A stretch of DNA of 64,000 nucleotides from positions 248,001 to 312,000 of the forward strand of contig NZ_JBDJAW010000003.1 in the NCBI RefSeq assembly GCF_039649665.1, written 5' to 3'. The position numbers and the translations under genes were made by a program. Shown here piece after piece: positions 1 to 8,329 of this stretch. The stretch is from Microbispora sp. ZYX-F-249 (GTDB lineage Bacteria; Actinomycetota; Actinomycetes; Streptosporangiales; Streptosporangiaceae). Below the pieces are notes generated by a model, which did not search any database, was not told the origin of the DNA, and saw only the letters and a list, made by a program, of their open reading frames with translations. How positions within the stretch are numbered: position 1 is the first letter of the stretch; every line of letters starts with the position of its first letter.

Positions 1-2
1 GC

Positions 3-269
3 AAGGAGGGCCAGGACGCGTTCAACCCGCTGAAGGGCTCGATCCCGGCCCGCAAGGACGCCGACCAGTCCCTCTACAAGGACTACCTGTCCTGGAGCCT
101 GGAGCAGTGGTCCGGCAGCAAGCTGGCCGGCTCGATCCAGCACGGCGTGGTCGCCAACGACGCGTGGCGCACCGCCATCACCGACGCGGTCGGCCTGTTC
201 CAGCAGGACAAGGACGTCGCCAAGTTCCAGCAGGCGCTGGTCGCGGCGGCCAAGAACAGCGGTCAGTGA
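3..269 (+). CDS. Sugar ABC transporter substrate-binding protein, C-terminal end (partial)
   Basis: The reading frame is open from the window edge to TGA and gives 88 residues rich in Lys, Gln and Ala. It ends in a pattern (FQQDKDVAKFQQALVAAA) typical of the C-terminal helices of extracellular solute-binding proteins of the carbohydrate uptake family. The two permeases that follow in the same direction after 72 bases support this. The N-terminus and signal peptide lie outside the window. The protein should capture a sugar outside the membrane and hand it to the permeases; the substrate cannot be told from this part. Confidence 0.75.
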   Translation, partial: KEGQDAFNPLKGSIPARKDADQSLYKDYLSWSLEQWSGSKLAGSIQHGVVANDAWRTAITDAVGLFQQDKDVAKFQQALVAAAKNSGQ

Positions 270-341
270 GCTGATCTCCTCGTACGGCCCACGCTGTGGA
301 CACAGGCGGCGTGGGCCGTACTTGATCCCTGAGAGGTACAT

Positions 342-1235
342 GTGACGCGGGTGCGCAGATGGCTGCCCGGGCTGCTCCTGGTGTCGCCGTCGATCATCCT
401 CATCGCGGTCTTCGTGTACGGCCTGCTCGGCTGGAACTTCAAGCTCGCCATGACCGACAAGCACGACGAGATCGCGGAGATCCCCGGCGACTTCGTCGGG
501 CTGGAGAACTTCACCTCCATCTGGAGCGACGAGCGCTGGGGCCTGTCGGTCCGGCACTCGATCGTCTTCACCGTCGTCTTCGTCGGCGGCGCGCTCGTCC
601 TCGGCTGGCTCCTGGCCTTCCTGATGGAGAAGGGCATCCGGGCGGAGAGCGGTTTCCGCGCCGTCTACCTGTTCCCGATGGCCGTCTCCTTCATCGCCAC
701 CGGGGTGGTCTGGCGATGGCTGATGAACAGCGCGACGGGCGACCACGCGGTGGGCCTCAACCGGCTGTTCCACTACCTCGGGGTCGACTTCCTGCAGTGG
801 CAGTGGTTCCGCGACGGCGACTGGGGCATGGCCGCCATGGCGATCCCAGCGGTCTGGCAGATGTCCGGATACATCATGGCGCTTTTCCTCGCCGGGTTCC
901 GGGGTGTGCCCGAGGAGCTGCGGGAGGCCGCCCGGGTGGACGGCTGCGGCGAGTGGGGCGTCTACCGGCACGTGGTGCTGCCGATGCTGCGCCCGGTGAC
1001 GCTGTCCGCGCTGATCATCCTCGGTCACATCTCGCTGAAGGTCTTCGACCTCGTCGTCGCGGTGTCGGGCAAGCAGATCATCACCGACGTGCCCGCGACC
1101 TACATGTGGACGGCGGTCTACGACTCGCACGACCCGGCGAAGGGCGCGACGATCGCGTCCTACATCGTGCTGTCCGTCGTGGTCTTCGTCGTGCCCTACC
1201 TGATCTGGGACGCCCGTAAGGGGAAGCGTTCATGA
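342..1235 (+). CDS. Sugar ABC transporter permease, MalF type
   Basis: A 297-residue inner-membrane permease. Hydrophobic segments begin near residue 10 and continue through the protein, and the EAA-loop signature (EELREAARVDGCGEWGVYRH) lies around residues 190-210, where it should contact the ATPase. The start is GTG at 342, preceded by GAGAGG; an overlapping ATG at 340 is followed at once by a stop. The gene ends in ATGA, which is also the start of the next permease, so the two are translationally coupled. No ATPase gene follows, so a shared MsiK-type ATPase elsewhere is likely. Substrate unknown. Confidence 0.9.
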   Translation: MTRVRRWLPGLLLVSPSIILIAVFVYGLLGWNFKLAMTDKHDEIAEIPGDFVGLENFTSIWSDERWGLSVRHSIVFTVVFVGGALVLGWLLAFLMEKGIRAESGFRAVYLFPMAVSFIATGVVWRWLMNSATGDHAVGLNRLFHYLGVDFLQWQWFRDGDWGMAAMAIPAVWQMSGYIMALFLAGFRGVPEELREAARVDGCGEWGVYRHVVLPMLRPVTLSALIILGHISLKVFDLVVAVSGKQIITDVPATYMWTAVYDSHDPAKGATIASYIVLSVVVFVVPYLIWDARKGKRS

Positions 1236-2122
1236 CCGCGCACGTCGCCGAGAAGGCCCCGCGCACGGCGCCCGCCCCGGTTCGCGAGCGGGGCAGGACC
1301 GCCGCGTGGGTGCGGCTCGTCCTCCTGCTGCTGTTCGTCCTGGTCTTCCTGATCCCGGTCTACGTGCTGCTGGTCACGAGCTTCAAGCCGCTCAGCGAGG
1401 CCGACCCGGCGCAGGCGTGGAACCTGCCGAAGGTGTGGACGACCGAGGCGTGGAGCGTCGCCTGGGAGAAGCTCGAACCCGGCATCGTCAACAGCTTCCT
1501 GCTGGCGATCCCCGGCTCGCTGATCTCCGCGGCGCTCGGGTCGCTGAACGGGTACGTGCTGTCCAAGTGGCGCTTCCCCGGCGCGGACGTGCTGTTCACG
1601 CTGTTCCTGTTCGGCATGTTCATCCCGTACCAGGGCGTGATGATCCCGCTGGTGCAGCTCATGGTGGACGTGGGCGACGCGCTCGGCGTGCAGCTGTACG
1701 GCGGCATCCCGGGCCTGGTCCTCGCCCATGTGGTGTACGGCATCCCGATCTGCACGCTCATCTTCCGCAACTACTACGTCACGATCCCCGACGAGCTGAT
1801 CGAGGCGTCCCGTGTGGACGGCGCAGGCATGCTGCGGACGCTCTGGTCGATCGTGCTGCCGGTCTCCGGCCCGGCGTTCGCCGTCGTGATCATCTGGCAG
1901 TTCACCTCGATGTGGAACGACTTCCTGTTCGCGGTCTTCCTCACCGGGCCGAGCTCCTGGCCGACCACGGTCATGCTCAACAACATCGCGGGCGCCGTGA
2001 CGACGCCGTACAGCCAGCAGATGGCGGCGGCGATCCTGGCGTCCATCCCCACGATGGTCATCTACGTGCTGCTCGGCAGGTTCTTCATGCGCGGCCTCAT
2101 GGCGGGCGCGCTCAAGGGCTGA
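1232..2122 (+). CDS. Sugar ABC transporter permease, MalG type
   Basis: The 296-residue partner of the preceding permease, starting in the four-base ATGA overlap. It has a long cytoplasmic N-terminus, a first membrane segment around residues 27-48 (LVLLLLFVLVFLIPVYVLLV), and an EAA loop (DELIEASRVDGAGMLRTLWS) near residue 190. The C-terminus ends in the usual GLMAGALKG. With the binding protein upstream it forms a carbohydrate importer. It is the last gene of the operon, because a strong hairpin follows. The neighbouring LacI-type gene, convergent with it, is a candidate regulator, but no operator upstream of the transporter can be seen in the window. Confidence 0.9.
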   Translation: MTAHVAEKAPRTAPAPVRERGRTAAWVRLVLLLLFVLVFLIPVYVLLVTSFKPLSEADPAQAWNLPKVWTTEAWSVAWEKLEPGIVNSFLLAIPGSLISAALGSLNGYVLSKWRFPGADVLFTLFLFGMFIPYQGVMIPLVQLMVDVGDALGVQLYGGIPGLVLAHVVYGIPICTLIFRNYYVTIPDELIEASRVDGAGMLRTLWSIVLPVSGPAFAVVIIWQFTSMWNDFLFAVFLTGPSSWPTTVMLNNIAGAVTTPYSQQMAAAILASIPTMVIYVLLGRFFMRGLMAGALKG

Positions 2123-2141
2123 CTTCCGGGCCGAGGACACC

Positions 2142-2168
2142 GCCCGGCCGCCCCCGCGGCGGCCGGGC
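2142..2168. terminator. Bidirectional hairpin terminator between permease and LacI gene
   Basis: An 11-bp perfect G/C stem (GCCCGGCCGCC paired with GGCGGCCGGGC, loop CCCGC) lies between two convergent genes. There is only a short T run, as is usual in high-GC actinobacteria. Confidence 0.7.
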
Positions 2169-2176
2169 CTTATGCG

Positions 2177-3253
2177 TCAGCCCGCCGTACGGTCCCGGAC
2201 GGACAGGGGAGGACGTTCGCCCGACCCCCGCGGGATGAGCCGCGTGGCCAGTTCGATCCTGCTGGTCGGTCCGTCGTCCCCGGACAGGCGCATGAACAAC
2301 AGGTCCGCGGCCGTGCGGCCCAGCCTGGTGGGGTCCTGGGCCACCACGGTGACACCCAGCAGGTCGGCCAGCTCGAAGTCGTCGAACCCGACCAGCGCGA
2401 GGCCGCCGGCGGCGCCCGCGTCGGCGGTGCCGGTGAGCGACGCCAGCGCACGCAGGGTCTCCACAGTGGTGCGGCCGTTTCCCGTCAGCAGGGCGGTCGG
2501 GGGGTCGAAGGCCGTGAGCAGCCGGGTGAGGTCGGCCCGCATCCGCGCCGGGTCCGGCGGCCCCATGACCACCAGGCCCTCGTCGTACGGCAGGCCGGCC
2601 GCGGCGAGCGCCTGCCGGTAGCCGCGCAGCCGCTCGGCGGCGGTGAAGATTGCGGGGGAGTCGCCGAGGAAGGCGATGCGGCGGTGGCCGTGCGCGATCA
2701 GGTGGGCCGTGCCCGCGCGCGCCCCGCCCGTGTTGTCGCAGAGGACGGTGTCCGCCTCGCACCCCGCGCCGGGCGGCCGGTCGGCGAAGACCGCCTTGAT
2801 CCCGGCGTCGAACTCGGGCGCGAGATAGGCGTGGTCCCTCCCCGCGGGCACGATGATCAGCCCGTCCACGCGGCGGGCGCAGAAGGCGAGCACGAGGTCG
2901 CGCTCGCGGGCCGAGTCCTCCCGGGACGAGCCGCTGAACAGCAGGTAGCCGTGGTGCAGCGCGGCGTCCTCCACCGCCCGGCTGAGGCTGGAGTAGAAGG
3001 CGTCGGCGACGTCCTCGATGACCAGGCCGATGCTCGCCGTACGGCCCCGCCGCAGGATGCGCGCGCTGTCGTTGCGGCGGTAGCCGAGCCGCTCGATGGC
3101 CGCCTGCACACGATCGGCGGTCGCGGCGTTGACCCCGGGTTCGTTGTTGACGACGCGGGAGACGGTCTTGAGCGCCACACCGGCCGCGGCGGCCACGTCG
3201 TTCATGGTCGGACGGCCGCGTCTCGTCTCTCCCACGCAGGGATCATCTCCCAT
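2177..3253 (-). CDS. LacI-family transcriptional regulator
   Basis: A 358-residue DNA-binding repressor. The N-terminal LacI helix-turn-helix and hinge (RPTMNDVAAAAGVALKTVSR) is at about residues 14-34. A periplasmic-binding-protein-like sugar domain follows to the end. The start is the ATG at 3253; the conserved HTH begins 13 residues later, so a slightly shorter start is possible. It lies convergent with the sugar permeases and 71 bases downstream of the IclR gene on the same strand. A perfect palindrome of LacI type sits in that 71-base gap, so it probably represses itself. Control of the adjacent importer is a reasonable inference. Confidence 0.9.
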   Translation of the reverse strand: MGDDPCVGETRRGRPTMNDVAAAAGVALKTVSRVVNNEPGVNAATADRVQAAIERLGYRRNDSARILRRGRTASIGLVIEDVADAFYSSLSRAVEDAALHHGYLLFSGSSREDSARERDLVLAFCARRVDGLIIVPAGRDHAYLAPEFDAGIKAVFADRPPGAGCEADTVLCDNTGGARAGTAHLIAHGHRRIAFLGDSPAIFTAAERLRGYRQALAAAGLPYDEGLVVMGPPDPARMRADLTRLLTAFDPPTALLTGNGRTTVETLRALASLTGTADAGAAGGLALVGFDDFELADLLGVTVVAQDPTRLGRTAADLLFMRLSGDDGPTSRIELATRLIPRGSGERPPLSVRDRTAG

Positions 3254-3264
3254 TTCACCGGGCT

Positions 3265-3278
3265 AGACAACGTTGTCA
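3265..3278. promoter_or_regulatory. LacI-type operator
   Basis: The 12-bp perfect palindrome GACAACGTTGTC (3266-3277) with a central CG step matches the shape of LacI-family operators. It is 12 bases upstream of the LacI start codon. It lies inside a larger inverted repeat whose 12-bp arms are at 3241-3252 and 3288-3299. Confidence 0.7.
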
Positions 3279-3324
3279 GTTCCATGGTGGGAGATGATCG
3301 GTTTTGTGGGGACATGGGGGTGCG

Positions 3325-4110
3325 TCAGAGGGGGTCCGCGCGGTTCGCGCCCCCGGTGGCGCGCAGGTCGGCCTCGATCCCGGCGGCGGTGGAGAGCAGC
3401 GGGGGCAGCAGGTCGCGGCGCGCGGACTCCGGCGTGGTCCGGCTGGCGTGCGAGGAGACGTTGACCGCCGCCACCACCCGGCCGTCGCGGCCCCTGATCG
3501 GCGCGGCGATCGACCGCAGCCCCTCCTCCAGCTCCTGGTCCACCAGGGCCCAGCCCTGGGCGCGTACCTCGTCGAGCGCGGTGCGCAGGGCCGTCGGCGA
3601 CGTGGCGGTGCGGGGGGTCAGCCGCCGCAGGTCGGCGCGGGCGAGATAGGCGTCGAGGTCCTCCGGGGACAGCCCCGCGAGCAGCACGCGGCCCATCGAG
3701 GTGCAGTACGCCGGGAAGCGGGTGCCGATCGCGATCGTCACGCGCATGATCCGGGCCGTCGGCACGCGGGCCACGTAGACGATGTCGGTGTCGTCCAGCA
3801 CCGAGACCGACGCCGACTCGTGCACCTCGGCGGCGAGCCGTTCCAGGTGGGGCAGCGCGACCTCGGGCAGGGACAGGCTCGACAGATAGGCGTAGCCCAG
3901 CTCCAGGACCCGGGGCGACAGGGCGAAAAGCCGGCCGTCGGTGCGCACGTAGCCCAGGCCGGCGAGCGTCAGCAGGAACCTGCGCGCGGCGGCGCGGGTG
4001 AGACCGGTCTTGCGGGCCACCTCGCTGAGCGTCAGCTCCGGGCTCGTCGCGTCGAACGCCCGGATCACCGCCAGGCCCCGGGCCAGCGACTGGACGTGCT
4101 CCTCCGCCAT
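3325..4110 (-). CDS. IclR-family transcriptional regulator
   Basis: A 261-residue regulator with an N-terminal winged helix (VQSLARGLAVIRAFDATSPE, then LTLSEVARKTGLTRAAARRF, about residues 6-45) and an IclR effector domain. The latter contains the typical GTRFPAYCTSMGRVLLAGL stretch near residues 128-146. The layout matches PcaR/PcaU-type regulators of aromatic-acid use, but the ligand is unknown. It starts at ATG 4110. The MFS transporter starts divergently 87 bases away and could be its target. Confidence 0.88.
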   Translation of the reverse strand: MAEEHVQSLARGLAVIRAFDATSPELTLSEVARKTGLTRAAARRFLLTLAGLGYVRTDGRLFALSPRVLELGYAYLSSLSLPEVALPHLERLAAEVHESASVSVLDDTDIVYVARVPTARIMRVTIAIGTRFPAYCTSMGRVLLAGLSPEDLDAYLARADLRRLTPRTATSPTALRTALDEVRAQGWALVDQELEEGLRSIAAPIRGRDGRVVAAVNVSSHASRTTPESARRDLLPPLLSTAAGIEADLRATGGANRADPL

Positions 4111-4197
4111 GGCCGCCCACCTCCCGACCGAACCCTAGCGCCAGGGCGCCCGGGGAACGGACGGACCTCGGGACACCGCGCCGATAGGGTTTGGCGG

Positions 4198-5583
4198 GTG
4201 ACAAGGGGGATCGTGGTCCATCGGGGGAATGTGCTGCTCATCGCCGGATTCGTCCTGGCGGCGCTCAACCTGAGGCCCGCTCTCGCGGGCGTGTCACCGC
4301 TCCTCCCGGCCATCATGCGGGATCTCGGCCTCAGCCCGGCCGGAGGCGGCGCCATCACCACGGTGATGGTGGCGTGCCTCGGCCTGCTCGCCCCGGCCGC
4401 GCCCGCGCTGGCCACCCGCATCGGGCTGGACCGCACGTTGCTGGCCGGCCTGCTCGTCCTGGCCGCCGGCGTCGCCCTGCGCAGCGCGGACGGCGTGCCC
4501 ACGCTGTACTTCGGCGCGGCCCTGGCCGGCACGGCCATCGCCGTCATGAACGTCGTCATGCCGGGCCTCGTCAAGCAGCACTTCCCGGACCGGGTCGGGC
4601 TCTTCACCGGCCTGTACGTCTCGGTCATGGTGGGCGGGGCGGCGACGGCCTCGGCGGCGATGGTCCCGCTGGCGGGGCAGACCGGCTGGCGGGCGGCGGC
4701 GGGGTCGGCGGCCCTGCTCGCGCTGCTGGCGGCGGCCCTGTGGTGGGTGGCGCTCACCCGGGCGGCGCCGCTTCCGGCGCCGCGGTCCCGGGGGGAGACG
4801 GCCCGGGGGGAGACGGCCCAGGGGGAGACGGCCCGGGGGGAGACGGCCCGGGGGGAGACGGCCCGGGGGGGAACGGCCCGGGGGAAGGCGGCCCGGCCGG
4901 AGGTCTCCCCGGCCGAGGCGGCACGATCGCCGGCGGGTCCGGAGCAGCCGTCGTCCCCGGAGGCGCAAGAGACCCGGCGTTCCCGGCCCGGGAACCCGGG
5001 CCACCGGCCGTACGCGACCCTGCTCCGCGCGCCGGCGACGTGGTCGGTCATGGCGTTCATGGGGCTGCAGTCGCTGACCTTCTACGTCCTGCTGGCCTGG
5101 CTGCCCACCGTGTTCCAGGCCGCCGGCCTGCCCGCCGACGAGGCGGGATATCTGCTTGGCCTGACGAACCTCGTGCAGATCCCCGCGGCGCTGGTCGTCC
5201 CCCTGCACGCGGGCCGGGCCCGTTCCCAGGCGCCGCACGTGGCGGTGGCCGCGCTGCTGACCATCGGCGGCTATCTCGGGGTGCTGCTCGCGCCCACCAC
5301 CACGCCGTGGCTGTGGATGATCGTCCTCGGGCTCGGCCAGGGCGCCTCGATCGCGCTCGCCCTGCTGATCATCACGCTGCGGGCGCCCGATCCGTCCTCG
5401 GTGACCGCGCTGTCGGCGGTCGCCCAGTCGAGCGGCTACCTGCTGGCCGCGATCGGGCCGCTCGCGTTCGGCCTGCTCCACGAGCTGTCCGGCGGCTGGA
5501 CGGCGCCCCTGCTCGCCGGGCTCGGGGCGTGCGCTCTCCAGTTGGTGTCGGGGATGCTCGCCGCCCGCCCGGCGCGGATGTAG
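4198..5583 (+). CDS. MFS transporter, CynX/NimT-like
   Basis: A 461-residue major facilitator protein. The first segment (VLLIAGFVLAALNLRPALAG) has the NLRPA motif typical of CynX/NimT cyanate/nitroimidazole-type exporters. Six membrane segments lie in each half. They are separated by an unusually long, low-complexity cytoplasmic loop (about residues 195-265) that contains tandem pentapeptides of the type RGETA. The start is GTG 4198; the frame is open far upstream but the reading there is not protein-like. It is divergent from the IclR gene, which may control it. Its stop codon abuts the stop of the convergent Uma2 gene without a gap. The substrate is unknown. Confidence 0.85.
   Translation: MTRGIVVHRGNVLLIAGFVLAALNLRPALAGVSPLLPAIMRDLGLSPAGGGAITTVMVACLGLLAPAAPALATRIGLDRTLLAGLLVLAAGVALRSADGVPTLYFGAALAGTAIAVMNVVMPGLVKQHFPDRVGLFTGLYVSVMVGGAATASAAMVPLAGQTGWRAAAGSAALLALLAAALWWVALTRAAPLPAPRSRGETARGETAQGETARGETARGETARGGTARGKAARPEVSPAEAARSPAGPEQPSSPEAQETRRSRPGNPGHRPYATLLRAPATWSVMAFMGLQSLTFYVLLAWLPTVFQAAGLPADEAGYLLGLTNLVQIPAALVVPLHAGRARSQAPHVAVAALLTIGGYLGVLLAPTTTPWLWMIVLGLGQGASIALALLIITLRAPDPSSVTALSAVAQSSGYLLAAIGPLAFGLLHELSGGWTAPLLAGLGACALQLVSGMLAARPARM
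4791..4895 (+). repeat. 15-bp in-frame minisatellite in MFS gene (7 units)
   Basis: Seven 15-base units of the type GGGGGAGACGGCCCG lie in direct tandem. The first five are near-identical and the last two have diverged. They encode (R/Q)GETA-like pentapeptides in the central cytoplasmic loop. Unit length is a multiple of three, so expansion or contraction keeps the frame. Confidence 0.9.
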
Positions 5584-6183
5584 TCAGCGCGGCAGCCGTT
5601 CGAGGTCGATCTCGATGGGGAACGGGGTGCCGACCGTGAGCCGGGTGTGGTGGACGCCGGTCACCTGGTATCCGGCTCCGCCGGCGTCCAGCTCGTAGGA
5701 GTAGACGAACGGCCGGCAGCCGGTGCTCTCGACCCGCCAGAAGTGCGGGATGCCGGCCGCCGCATAGTGGTGTGGCCGCACGTCGCGGTCGGGGACGGCC
5801 GAGTCGGGGCCGGCGATCTCGATGACCAGCCGCACCTCCTCGGCGAGGTAGCAGGTCCTCCGGTCGTCGGAGGCGGCGAGGTCGTCGACCAGGGACACGT
5901 CGGGGCGGGCGCGCCGCTCCGGCTCCAGCAGGACGTCCATCCGGCTGACCGCCACCAGGTCGCCCGGCGCCTGCGCGTTCAGCGCCGTGCGCAGGCCGTA
6001 GGCCACGCGTTCGCGGAACCGTGTCTGGGCGCCGGTGGAGATGAGGCCGGCGTCGAGGCTGCCGCCGTCGCTCCCGCCGTCCCGCTGCTCGGCGGCGGGA
6101 CGGGGCAGGGATAGCCGGTCGGGGACGCCCCCGGCCCCGTCTCCCGGACGAGGCTGCAGCCAGTCATCGAGCACGCTGGTCAT
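5584..6183 (-). CDS. Uma2-family (DUF820) endonuclease-fold protein
   Basis: A 199-residue protein with the Uma2 PD-(D/E)XK-like pattern: RPDVSLVDD near residue 93, EVRLVIEIAGPDSAVPDRD near 115, and HHYAAAGIPHFWRVE after that. The fold is restriction-endonuclease-like, but the role of the family is unknown. The lysine usually found just before the YAxAGIP segment is replaced here (VRPHHYAAAG), so catalysis may be altered. It starts at ATG 6183 and is convergent with the MFS gene, their stop codons touching. Confidence 0.75.
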   Translation of the reverse strand: MTSVLDDWLQPRPGDGAGGVPDRLSLPRPAAEQRDGGSDGGSLDAGLISTGAQTRFRERVAYGLRTALNAQAPGDLVAVSRMDVLLEPERRARPDVSLVDDLAASDDRRTCYLAEEVRLVIEIAGPDSAVPDRDVRPHHYAAAGIPHFWRVESTGCRPFVYSYELDAGGAGYQVTGVHHTRLTVGTPFPIEIDLERLPR

Positions 6184-6233
6184 GGCAGCAGCCTAGCGTC
6201 ACCGTGCGTGATGGCCGAACTACTCGCACCGCC

Positions 6234-6773
6234 CTAAGCCGGGTCCAGCGGGCGCAATTCGTCCGCGTAGCCGACCGAAAGGCGGCGCATGGTCCCGTCC
6301 CCGGTGATGGAGTACTGCCCCATCCGCCACAGGGGTGGGGAGTACGCGTGGATCGAGACCGAGCCGGGCGCCTCGCCGGTCAGCCGGTGGATGTGGTCGG
6401 GCCCGAAGGAGAAGGCGTCGCCCGCCACGACCCGCGTCTCCAGGTGGGCGCCGCCGATGCGCGGGTTGCACTCCTTCAGCTCCCCGGCCACGACGCGGAC
6501 CGCGCCGGAGGAGACGTCGTGGTCGTGCCAGCCGGTGTCGTCCCCGGGGCGCCAGCACAGCAGCCACACGTCCACGTACGAGTCGCGGTGCAGAGAGACG
6601 TAGTGGCGTCCCCCGTTCTCCGCGCCCTCGAAGCCGAGGTGGTGACGCCACAGGTCGGGCCGCCCGGCCAGGTCCTCCACCAGGGCGAGCAGTTCGCGGC
6701 GGTCGAGCGTGCGTGCGGGCAGGCCGGCGAAGGAGGCACACACCGCGCCTTCCTGGATCGTGGGCGTGCTCAT
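6234..6773 (-). CDS. Cysteine dioxygenase-family cupin protein
   Basis: A 179-residue cupin. GWHDHDVSSGAVRVVAGEL at about residues 80-98 holds the first cupin metal ligands (HxH), and FGPDHIHRL near residue 122 holds the third His. Both fit the cysteine dioxygenase type I superfamily, non-haem iron enzymes that oxidise thiols to sulfinates. Its ATG overlaps the stop codon of the upstream amidohydrolase by one base (TAATG), so the two are co-translated. The true substrate may differ from cysteine. Confidence 0.8.
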   Translation of the reverse strand: MSTPTIQEGAVCASFAGLPARTLDRRELLALVEDLAGRPDLWRHHLGFEGAENGGRHYVSLHRDSYVDVWLLCWRPGDDTGWHDHDVSSGAVRVVAGELKECNPRIGGAHLETRVVAGDAFSFGPDHIHRLTGEAPGSVSIHAYSPPLWRMGQYSITGDGTMRRLSVGYADELRPLDPA

Positions 6774-7672
6774 TAGGGCGACTCCTTCCGGGACAGCAGG
6801 CGGCCGGGATTGGCCACGCGGACGGCGTGATCGATGGCTCGTTGGGCGGGGTCGCCGGGGTCCGGCCAGGCCGACTCGGCGTACGGCTGGTCGCTTCCGG
6901 CGACGAGGACGTCGATGCCGAGTTCGCGGATCACCGCGTCGGCGGCACGCGGGCCGTAGGACGACGTCTCGAGGAACAGGCCGGGGTCCACCAGGCCGCG
7001 CCCGGCGGCGCCCCGGCTCAACTGGCGCTCCCTGTGCAGCGGGGCCAGCCCGGCCAGCAGTGCGAAGCAGACCTTCAAGCGGGGATGCCGGGGCCGGCCG
7101 AACGCCTCGAACGCGTACCAGGCGGCGTGCATCTGCTGCACGTACGGCACGACGGCGGCCCACCACGCGGGACCCGAAGCGGCGGCGGCGGGGCCCGGGT
7201 GGACGAACAGCGGCAGGCCGCGCTCCTCCAGCACGTCGAGCAGCGGGGCGGCCAGGGCCAGCCCCCGGGCGTCGCCGAGCGCGGTCGCCGGAAGCTGCAG
7301 CCCGGCCAGCCCATCATCGAGGACGTGCGCGAGCCGTACGGGGTCGGGGTCGGTGACCGGGGCGGCGGCCCAGGCGCCGAACGGCGCGGGCAGCGCGCGG
7401 GCGTCGGCGTGGTAGGCGTCGACGAGCGGCCACGCCTCCTCCGGCGGCAGGTGCTCGATGCCGAGCGGGCTCGACAGGGAGACGAGGGCGAGGCCGAGGT
7501 GGGCGTTGCGCTTGCGCCGGATCTCCACGTCGTGGTCGGCCGGATCCGCCTCGTACGGCGGCTCGCCGTCGAGGACGAGCGTCCATCCGTCCAGGAACGG
7601 CGGGCGGGTCCGGCGGCGCAGCGCGTCGACGAGGGACGGCGTCCACAGGTGCTGGTGCACGTCCACACTCAT
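6773..7672 (-). CDS. Amidohydrolase-family (TIM-barrel metal-dependent hydrolase) protein
   Basis: A 299-residue enzyme. The N-terminal VDVHQHLW supplies the HxH metal ligands, PLFVHPG near residue 175 and VLVAGSDQPYAES near residue 255 the later ligands. This is the amidohydrolase-2 pattern (decarboxylase/hydrolase TIM barrel). ATG 7672 is chosen over a GTG 24 bases upstream because GGAGGGG lies correctly spaced before it. It is the first gene of a two-gene unit with the cysteine-dioxygenase-like gene. An AT-rich stretch at 7697-7727 probably holds the promoter. The substrate is unknown. Confidence 0.8.
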   Translation of the reverse strand: MSVDVHQHLWTPSLVDALRRRTRPPFLDGWTLVLDGEPPYEADPADHDVEIRRKRNAHLGLALVSLSSPLGIEHLPPEEAWPLVDAYHADARALPAPFGAWAAAPVTDPDPVRLAHVLDDGLAGLQLPATALGDARGLALAAPLLDVLEERGLPLFVHPGPAAAASGPAWWAAVVPYVQQMHAAWYAFEAFGRPRHPRLKVCFALLAGLAPLHRERQLSRGAAGRGLVDPGLFLETSSYGPRAADAVIRELGIDVLVAGSDQPYAESAWPDPGDPAQRAIDHAVRVANPGRLLSRKESP

Positions 7673-7740
7673 CGGCCCGGCCCCTCCGAGAAGCACTAAT
7701 TACCTACTGACAATACATGATTAGCACCCGGGTGTGACCC

Positions 7741-7766
7741 CCGGGGCGGATCGCGACCCGCCCCGG
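7741..7766 (-). terminator. Hairpin terminator after the phage-holin-family gene
   Basis: A nine-bp perfect stem (CCGGGGCGG with CCGCCCCGG, eight-base loop) lies just beyond the stop codon of the minus-strand membrane-protein gene. Confidence 0.6.
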
Positions 7767-7772
7767 AGCCGG

Positions 7773-8144
7773 TCAGTCGTCGCCGAGGATCATGTTGAGG
7801 AGCCAGCTGATCACGCCCACGACGATGGCGCCCCAGAAGGCGGCCATGAACCCGTCGACGTGGAAGGGGAGGTCGAACTGCTCGGCGAGCCAGCTCGTGA
7901 ACAGCAGCAGGGCGGCGTTCACCACCAGGGCGAACAATCCGAGCGTGAGCACGTAGAACGCGCAGCCGATCGTCTTGATGACCGGCTTGATGACGGCGTT
8001 CACGAGGCCGAAGATCAGCGCGACCGCGAGGAGGGTGCCGATCTGCCTGGCTGTGGAGCCGGCGCTGACGGTGATGCCGTCCACCAGCTTGGTGGACGCC
8101 CACAGGGCCGCGGCCACCACGATGATCTTGAGTATGACCTTCAC
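7773..8144 (-). CDS. Phage holin family (superfamily IV) membrane protein
   Basis: A 123-residue protein with four hydrophobic segments and the pattern NAVIKPVIKTIG in its middle. This matches the widespread small membrane family annotated as phage holin family protein (PF04020). It is common in actinobacterial chromosomes and not evidence of a prophage. The start is GTG 8144 with GGAAGG nine bases upstream; a longer frame to 8171 has no such site. Function unknown. Confidence 0.75.
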   Translation of the reverse strand: MKVILKIIVVAAALWASTKLVDGITVSAGSTARQIGTLLAVALIFGLVNAVIKPVIKTIGCAFYVLTLGLFALVVNAALLLFTSWLAEQFDLPFHVDGFMAAFWGAIVVGVISWLLNMILGDD

Positions 8145-8329
8145 CTCAAGAATCCTTCCACGGCACGGCAAAGAACGCGCGGCTCCCGTGTGGCCGATCT
8201 GGGCGGGCCGGCCCCGGTGGCCGGCGGGGGTGGCGGCAAAAAGCGGGTCCGCTCCCGGCGGTCTTTCTCTTGTGGCGGGGGTATAAGCGGCAAACCTGGG
8301 GGAAACCCGTGAGTTGGGGGTGAGATCGA

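Noticed and set aside
7773..8144. Prophage holin
   Set aside because: The family is widespread in chromosomes and no other phage gene lies nearby.
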